Assembly: GCF_900142845.1 (NCBI RefSeq)
Contig: NZ_FSRU01000002.1
Span: forward strand, 992,001-1,056,000
Reading direction: 5' to 3'
From: Paraburkholderia phenazinium
Lineage (GTDB): Bacteria; Pseudomonadota; Gammaproteobacteria; Burkholderiales; Burkholderiaceae
DNA length: 64,000 nucleotides
Below, piece after piece: positions 35,392 to 43,100 of this stretch (positions are counted from its first letter, which is position 1; each line of letters opens with the position of its first letter). A model generated the notes under the pieces. The model made no database searches and had not been told where the DNA came from. It was given only the letters and a program-made list of their open reading frames with translations. The position numbers were made by a program, and so were the translations under genes.

Positions 35392-35672
35392 ACGCGCCGC
35401 AGCAGATCGCCACGGACGCCGTCGCGCGTACGCTGACGCTGCAATGGTCCGATGGCCGACAGCAGCAGATCGCGCATGCTCAGTTGCGGCGCGCCTGTGC
35501 GTGTGCCGAATGCCGCCGCGTCCGGCTCGACGGCGGCACGGTGCAGGCGTCGCCCGACCTGACCCTGACGGACGTGCAGCCGATGGGTTATGGCGTGCAG
35601 CTCGTCTTCAGCGACGGCCACGCGCGCGGCATCTATCCGTGGCGCTATCTTGCGGAGCTTGCCGGGACGTAA
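35388..35672 (+). CDS. DUF971 (GBBH-like N-terminal domain) protein
   Basis: 94 residues of PF06155, the small domain at the N-terminus of gamma-butyrobetaine hydroxylase and fused to some Mrp/ApbC Fe-S carrier proteins. The zinc-type ligand set is present: Cys37-x-Cys39-x2-Cys42 (RRACACAECRR) and His78 (SDGHARGIYPWRYL). Stand-alone copies have no firm function; the fusion to Fe-S carriers and the location here suggest a part in Fe-S protein maturation or substrate handling. Translationally coupled to the HEAT gene. Confidence 0.88.
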   Translation: MNAPQQIATDAVARTLTLQWSDGRQQQIAHAQLRRACACAECRRVRLDGGTVQASPDLTLTDVQPMGYGVQLVFSDGHARGIYPWRYLAELAGT

Positions 35673-35813
35673 GCGGCATCGGGCAAGGGTTTTGCAGGCG
35701 TTCGAAGCGAACAGTCGCCAACGGCCCCGTTTAGTGTTACTTTCAAGCAAGCGTCACCGCCTTGCGTGGGCTTGATTGCTCCCCCGCGGCCCAACCCACC
35801 CTGGAGCACCCTG

Positions 35814-36155
35814 ATGAGCAAGAAACCGTACGCTGAAGATGCCGGCGACTCGAATGAAACAACCGAAGCCACCCTGCTGGCCTTGACCACGCAAATTGGC
35901 CTGTTCGTCGTCGCGAGAACGCTCGACAGCCGCTGTGCAGCGAAACTCATCAAACGCCTGAAAAAAGAAGCGGAAGCGGTTTCGGAAAGCGGCAATGCGA
36001 CGAAACCCGAGCGCAAAGCCCTGGAGAAAGCGTTCGAAACGGTCGACGCCGCCCTGCGCGACCACGATGCGGGATTGCTGGTCACCGCCAACGCCGCGCT
36101 GCGCGCGACCGACGACAGCGCCAAGGAATCGAAGGCTCAACGCAGCACCCAGTAG
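35814..36155 (+). CDS. Small hypothetical protein
   Basis: 113 residues from ATG 35814, chosen because GGAG lies upstream; sixteen further upstream codons lack support. Mostly helical and charged: an acidic start, a hydrophobic helix TLLALTTQIGLFVVARTL, then a Lys-rich segment. No signal peptide and no recognised domain. It may be a small regulator or stress protein; nothing in the sequence decides. Confidence 0.65.
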   Translation: MSKKPYAEDAGDSNETTEATLLALTTQIGLFVVARTLDSRCAAKLIKRLKKEAEAVSESGNATKPERKALEKAFETVDAALRDHDAGLLVTANAALRATDDSAKESKAQRSTQ

Positions 36156-36247
36156 AGCGCGCGATTGCGAATGCCTCCGGCCGCGAACGGTGCAGGTGCG
36201 CTCCGCTCACTCATCAGCAATGATCAGACAAGCGCACAGGAGCATCC

Positions 36248-36721
36248 ATGAACACCAAGCACAGCAAAAAGGAACATCTGGAAGCGGCCGCATCGCATCA
36301 CGAGCAGGCGGGACGATTGCACCGCGAAGCGTCGCGGCATTTCGAGGACGGTAAAGACTTCGCCCACGCCGCCCATCAGGCGATGCTGGCGCACGGTCAC
36401 ACCTTGCATGCCATCGACCGCGCCAACGAGGCGCTCAAACATCACGCGGGCGCACCGCTTGCCGTGCCGACAGCGGACGGCCCTGCCGACAGCCACGCCG
36501 GCGCCGCCCAGCATCACGCCATCGCAGCCGAGTTGCATGAGCAGGCCGCCCGGCATCTGCGTAACGCCGTCAAGCACTTCGATGAAGACCGCGGTGCGGT
36601 CGCTCACGACACCCAACTGGCGCTCTCGCTTGCGTTACGCGGCCTGTTTCACGGCAACGAGGCCGCGAAGCAGCATGTCGCGGCGTTACGCGATAAAGAT
36701 CCTGCGAAGAACACCACGTAA
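36248..36721 (+). CDS. His-rich protein with an internal duplication, unknown function
   Basis: 157 residues, no signal peptide. Two copies of a roughly 55-residue helical unit are visible. Residues 12-66 open AAASHHEQAGRLHREASRHF; residues 85-143 open GAAQHHAIAAELHEQAARHL. Both share A-x2-HH-x3-A-x-LH-x2-A-x-RH spacing and end in EA-x-K-x-H. About one residue in eight is His, in positions that would line one helix face, so metal binding is possible. A Pro-rich linker (about 67-82) separates the units. Start ATG 36248 follows CACAGGAGC. Confidence 0.7.
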   Translation: MNTKHSKKEHLEAAASHHEQAGRLHREASRHFEDGKDFAHAAHQAMLAHGHTLHAIDRANEALKHHAGAPLAVPTADGPADSHAGAAQHHAIAAELHEQAARHLRNAVKHFDEDRGAVAHDTQLALSLALRGLFHGNEAAKQHVAALRDKDPAKNTT

Positions 36722-36867
36722 CCTCAGGCTACGGCACCGGTAAACGGCCTGCTTGCCGGTACGCAACCGTACCGACTTCCCGCGGCGCTGCGAGCACCCT
36801 TTGGAAGAGCGGCTCTGGTCACTTCAAGCCCGAGCGCGTCTCTTCTGCAAAAGAAAGGGGAACTCAC

Positions 36868-37014
36868 ATGAAAGACCATCCACGGGTATGGATCCTGATC
36901 GCGCTGTCGCTGATCGTCAGCCTGAGCGCGTGCATTCTGGTCCCGGTCGGCGACGGCGATCATCATGGCGGCGATTATCACGGCGACTATCACGCCGATC
37001 ATGGCCAGTACTGA
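36868..37014 (+). CDS. Tiny His/Asp-rich lipoprotein (48 residues)
   Basis: Starts at ATG 36868 after AAAGGGG. A short charged N-terminus (MKDHPRVW) leads into a hydrophobic stretch and a lipobox LSAC, followed by ILVPVGDGD and a His/Asp/Gly/Tyr-rich tail (HHGGDYHGDYHADHGQY). The tail could bind divalent metal at the cell surface. Similar short lipoproteins occur as hypothetical genes in Burkholderiales. Easily missed by gene callers because of its length. Confidence 0.65.
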   Translation: MKDHPRVWILIALSLIVSLSACILVPVGDGDHHGGDYHGDYHADHGQY

Positions 37015-37110
37015 TCACGAGCATCCACCTCGCACCTCGCGCCAGGTTTTGGAGCGAGCGACGCCAGACGGAATGGGCGTCGCTCGCTCCCTCGCTCATG
37101 CCATGAAACG

Positions 37111-40100
37111 CTAGCCGCCCGGCTGCCCGAGCGTCACCGTGACGCTGTGATGCGCGCCGTCGTCCACCAGTTGCACCGAGTGCTCCCCAGCATCAAGCGC
37201 TCTACCGTCCACGATCATCTCGCTCACACCCCGACCTGCTCCATGCGGATTGTTCACGACGATGTCGTAGCGTGAAGCCCCATGGCGGAATACGGCGCTA
37301 AAGCCGGGCCAGGCACGCGGCACACAGGGGTCGATCGACAGTGCATTGCCGTGCTTGCGCATGCCGAGCACACCTTCGATTCCGGCGCGATACATCCATC
37401 CCGCCGAACCCGTATACCAGGTCCACCCGCCGCGTCCGACGTGCGGCGCGACCGAGTACACGTCGGCAGCGACCACATAAGGTTCGACCTTGTAGCGGTT
37501 CGCCCCGCTGCGCGTGCGGCTGCGATTGACCGGATTGAGCATCGCAAACAGTTCGGCGGCGCGATCGCCATCGCCCATTTGCGCCAGCGCCAGCACCGAC
37601 CACATGGCGGCATGCGTGTACTGGCCGCCATTCTCGCGAATGCCCGGCGGATAACCCTTGATGTACCCCGGATCGAGCGGCGAGCGATCGAACGGCGGCG
37701 TGAACAGCAACGCGAGGCCGTCGTCGCGGCGAATCAGCCGGGTATCGAGCGCAGCCATCGCCTGTGCGGCCCGTGCAGTATTCGCCACGCCCGACAACAC
37801 GCTCCACGACTGGGCAATCGCGTCGATTTTGCATTCCTCGCTCAAGGCGGATCCGAGCGGCGTGCCGTCGTCGAAATAGGCGCGCCGGTACCATTCGCCG
37901 TCCCATCCCGCCGTTTCGAGTGCTGTGCGCAGCGCCTCGGCACGCAGCAGCCAGCGTTCGGCCCTCGCGCCGTCGCCACGCGCTCGCGCGAGCGGCGCCC
38001 ATGCCGCCAGCGTGGCGCACAGCAACCAGCCGAGCCAGACGCTCTCGCCACGGCCCGCCTCGCCCACCCGGTTCATGCCGTCGTTCCAGTCGCCCGTGCC
38101 CATCAACGGCAGGCCGCGCTCGCCGAATAGCGCAAGGCTTTGCTCAAGCGCACGCACGCCATGCTCGAAGAGCGACGCGCTGCTCTCTGAAACGGCCGGC
38201 ACGAAGTAGGCATCATGCTCGCCGTCGCTCAGCGGACGGCCGTCGAGAAACGGCACGTCGACGTCCAGAATCGCCGCGTCGCCGCTCGCATCCACATAGT
38301 GCGCCACCGTATAGGCCAGCCACGCGCGGTCGTCGGAAATGTGGGTGCGCACGCCCGCGCCGCCTTGCGGCAGCCACCAGTGCTGCACGTCGCCCTCCGG
38401 AAACTGCCGGGCGGCCGCCCGCAACAGATGCTCGCGTGTCAGTTCGGGACGCGCCACGACGAGCGCCATGCCGTCCTGCAACTGATCGCGGAACCCGTAC
38501 GCGCCGCTGGCCTGATAAAAGCCCGCACGCGCCCAGATCCGGCACACGAGCGTCTGGTACAACAACCAGCGGTTGAGCATCAGGTCCATGGTCCGATCGG
38601 GCGTCACGACCTGGACCGCGCCGAGCGTGTCGTCCCAGAACGCCGTCACCGCCGCGAGTACCGCGTCGAGGTCGGCGTCGCGATAGCGCTCGACCAACTG
38701 CCGGGCGGCCTCGGTCGAGGCCGCTTCGCCCAGCACGAACACCACTTCGGCGATGCCGCCCGGTTCCAGTTCGAGCGTGGTCTGCAAGGCCGCGCACGGA
38801 TCGAGTCCCGCTCCGACCTTGCCTGACAATGGCGCGTCGTCATCGGCGGCGGCCAGTCCGGCGGGATAGTGCAAGCTGCCGTTACGGCCGATGAACTCGC
38901 ACCGGTCCGCGCTCCAGGTGGTCTGCTTGCCGCCCAGGTCCGCAAAGGCCACGCGCCCTCGATACGCTTCGGCCCAGCCGTTGCGGACGAACATGGCCCG
39001 CGTCTGCACGTCGATTTCGCTGATGGTGTAAGGCGCTGCCGTACTGCGCGACGCCCCCAGCGCCCATTCGACGTACGCCGTCACCGAAAGCCGGCGCGTG
39101 CGTCCGGACAGATTGCGCAGCGTCAGACGCGAAATCTTCAGCGGGTCGTCGAGCGGCACGAATTGCAGCAGGTCGAGCGCGATGTCTTCCGCGGTGTGCG
39201 TGAAGCGGCTGTACCCCTGGCCGTGACGCGCGATGTAGGGCGCGGCACCCGGAGCGTTGTCGCGCACAGGGTTGGCCTGCGGTCCCCACAGCGCGCCCGT
39301 ATCGTCGTCGCGCACGTAAAACGCCTCGGCTGGTGGATCGCCGACCGGATCGTTCGACCATGGTGTCAATTGATGCTCGCGGCTGTTCGACGCCCACGTG
39401 TAGCCGCTGCCCTCGGCCGACACCAGGAAGCCGCAAACCGGATTGGCGATCACGTTGACCCACGGCATCGGCGTGCATTGGCCGGCCGCGAGAATGGTGA
39501 CGTATTCGCGGCCGTCGTCCGCAAAGCCGCCCAGACCGTTGAAGCACTCCAGCCCAGCACCGGGCGCTGCGGTTTTCACGGCAGCGGGCAGCGGCAGCGC
39601 GCTCAGCAAACGCCGCGCGCGCGGCTGGCCAGGCGGCGGCGTGCTGACGAGGCGCCGCAACTGATCCAGCAGGCGCCCGTTGCGCGCGGCCAGCACGGCA
39701 CGCGCTGCAACCGGAAACAGCGCCCGCGCGTCGGCGGACATGAGGTCGGCGCGCAGCACAAAAATGCTGCCGCGCGCGGCGCCGCCCGCCTGCTGGGACG
39801 GTTGCGCCTCGCCGGAACGCACGAGCGTTTCGAGCGCAGCCTGCAAATCCTGCACATACGACGCGGCGCGTTCGTTGATGATGACGAGATCCACCGCCAG
39901 CCGCTTCATATGCCAGTACTCGTGCGCATGCACCAGTTGCCGCACCAGCGCCATGTGTTCGATATCGTCGATGCGCACCAGCAGGATCGGCAGATCGCCC
40001 GACACACCATGCGCCCAGAGCGGCGCGGCGCCCACGCCGCCCGCTGCCGCCACCGCGGCGACACCCCGCTGCAGCGCGAGCGAACCCGGCCGCAACGACG

Positions 40101-43100
40101 GGTCGCTGTACAGCATGTGACTGGCCATGCGCTGGAACAGTCCTGCCTCATCGGCACTCACACCGTTGTGGCGCAACTGCACCTGCGCCTGGGTCCATGC
40201 GAGCATCGCCGCGCGCGCAAACGAAGCGCCGTCGCGATGCTTGTCCACCAGATCCAGCAGTTGTGCGCGCGAATCGGCGACGATGGTCCAGAAGGCCACT
40301 CGTGCCGTCGCGCCCGGTTCGATACGCAACCGCTGGCGCATCGCGAAAGCCGCGTCGAGCACGACCCCTGCCGAGTTGCCGAGCGCGCGCTCATCCGCGA
40401 GACCTAGCGGCGAACGCACGCTACGGCCACGGCCGATAAACCGCGCGCGGTCCGTTTCCACTTCGAGCGCGCCGACGGTCTTGCCCTCGATCACCGCCAG
40501 ATGCGCAGCCCACACCTCGGGTTCGTCCGGCGCGCGGCGGCGCCGGGTCGCGAGGATCACCCCGCTCTGTGCCAGATACTCCGTCTCGACGAAGAGTTTG
40601 GAGAAAGCCGGATGCGCCTGATCGGCGGCGGGCGGCGCCAGCACGATCTCCGCATAGGAGGTGAACTCGATCACCCGAGCCCGTGGCCCCGAATTGGCCA
40701 CCGAGACCCGTCGCACTTCGGCATCGTCTTCGGCGGACACCACCACGTCGAGCAAGGTGGTCAGCGTGCCGTCGCGCCGCACGAACTCGGCGCGATCCTC
40801 GGTGAAGATCACCTCGTAGCTGTCGGGCACCACGCCCGTCGGTTGCCACGCGGCTGACCAGAACTCGCCGCTTTCGACGTCGCGCAGATACAGGTAGCTG
40901 CCCCAGTCGTCGCAGGTCGCATCCTCGCGCCAGCGGGTTACCGCCAGATCGCCACGGCGGCTGTAACCGGAGCCGGCCGAGGTGATCATCACCGCGTAAC
41001 GGCCGTTGCAGAGCAGATGGGTGGCAGGCGACGGCTCGCTGGCCGAGGTCAGGCGCCGCGCCGCCGCCGGCTCGACGCCGCGCAGCGGTCCGGTCGTGCG
41101 GTTCTCGTCGACCCGCAGATGGGCGACCGCCACCCTGCCCGGCATGCGCTCCTGCAACAACAGTTCGGTGGCCTGAATGGCCGGCTCGGCATGGAAGAAT
41201 TCGCGGATGCAACCGCCCAGCAGCGCGTTGGCGATCGAGACAATCGTCATGCCCTGATGATGCGCCATGAACGCTCGCACCACCGCCACCGTCTGCCCCT
41301 CGGGCACCCGGGAGGGCGTGTAATCGAGCGCCTCGTAAAAGCCGAAACGTCCGCAGGCGCCTGCCGCGCAGAGACGCTTCAGGTTATCGGTGGCTGCAGC
41401 GGGATCCACCATCGCGGCCAATGCGGTCGCATAGGGGGCAATCACCGCATCGTGACCAAGGCCGCGCTTCAGGCCGAGATCGGGAATGCCGAAGCTCGAG
41501 TATTGATAGGTAAACTCAAGATCGCGTGCGTTATAGGCCGACTCCGAGATGCCCCACGGCAAGCCGAGCGCGCGACCGTAACCCATCTGCCTGTGCACCA
41601 CGAGCCTGTTGGTTCGCGCAATCAGGCTGCTGGCCGGCGCACGCATCACCAGCGACGGCATCAGGTATTCGAACATCGAACCGGACCACGAAATCAGCGC
41701 GGCGCCGCCAGGCACCGGCGTCGCAATACGGCCGAGGCGGAACCAGTGACGCGCGGGGATATCGCCCTTGGCGATCGCTACGAAGCTGGCGAGCCTTGCC
41801 TCCGAGGCCAGCAGGTCGTAGCTGCTCGGATCGAGCCGGCCATCGGCGACCGCGTAGCCAATCGAAAGCAGATTGCGCACGGGGTCCAGCAGAAAGCCGA
41901 ATTCCATCGCATTGGCCATCGTCAACGCCGTATCGGCCAGGACCGTCAGCCGCTCGCGCAAGCTCGCAGGATGGTTCGCAGCGTTCGCGTCCTGTCCGCA
42001 TTGTTCCTTGCTGTGGCTGTGGATTGCCTGCTCCAGCGCGTCGACCCAGAACCGCACGTCGTCGGCGGAAGGGTTCTGATCCGGGCGGACTTCATCGACG
42101 AGTGCACGCGCAATATCAGCCACCGTGGCGGCAAGCAGCGTGATGGCCGGCCATGCCGGTGTAACGACGACGCCTTGCGCGCCGAAACCGCCTGCCGCCG
42201 GCGCGACTGCTGCTGCCGCAATCACATGCGGTTCGTCGGCAGGCACATCGACAAGCGCGGCCCGCAGTGCCGCCACAGCCTGATCGAACTCGTCGTGCAA
42301 CGCGAGGCGCGTGCGATCGACGTGACCCTGGCTCTCGCGCAGCGCGTCGCACAACAAACCCAGGTTGTCGCGGATGCCCGCCAACGCCACGTTGCAACGG
42401 CTTTGCGCGGACTGTGCCGCCCATGCGCGGCAGGCGTTACCCAGCGCAATCAGATGACCGGCGAGATTGCCGCTATCGACGGACGACACGTACTTCGGCT
42501 CCAGCGGCCGCAAATCCTGGGTGTCGTACCAGTTATAGAAATGGCCGCGAAAGCGTGCGAGGCGCTGCATCGCGGCGAGCGTCGTCTCCAGCCGCGCCAC
42601 GCTGTCCAGCGTGCTGGCCCAGCCGAATTCGCGCGCGCTGACGGTGGCGAGCAGATAGAGCCCGAGGTTGGTCGGCGAGGTCCGATGCGCGACGACCGGG
42701 CGCGGATCCTCCTGGAAATTGTCCGGCGGCAGCATCTGGTCGGCAGGCGTGACGAAGGTCTCGAAGAAGCGCCACGTGCGACGGGCATGGTGTCGCAGTT
42801 GCTGGGCGTTCTCAGGGCTGACGACCAGATCGCCGGCCGCCCGCGGTGCGCGACTCGACCAGTAAGCGAGCGCGGGCGAGGCGAGCCAGCCGGCCACGAA
42901 CGGCACCCCAAGCCACGCGCCGTGATGGCCGAAGCGCCACGCCACCACCGCGCTGGTTGCCGCGCCGAGCAGCGCAAGCGCCACGCCGGCGCGCATGCGC
43001 ACGAAAGTCGCAGCCAGCGTCAGCCGTTCGCGGGCACCGGCTTCGGCGGCCGTCGTCCATTCGAGCAGATGGCGGTGACTGACCACCACACGAAACAGCG

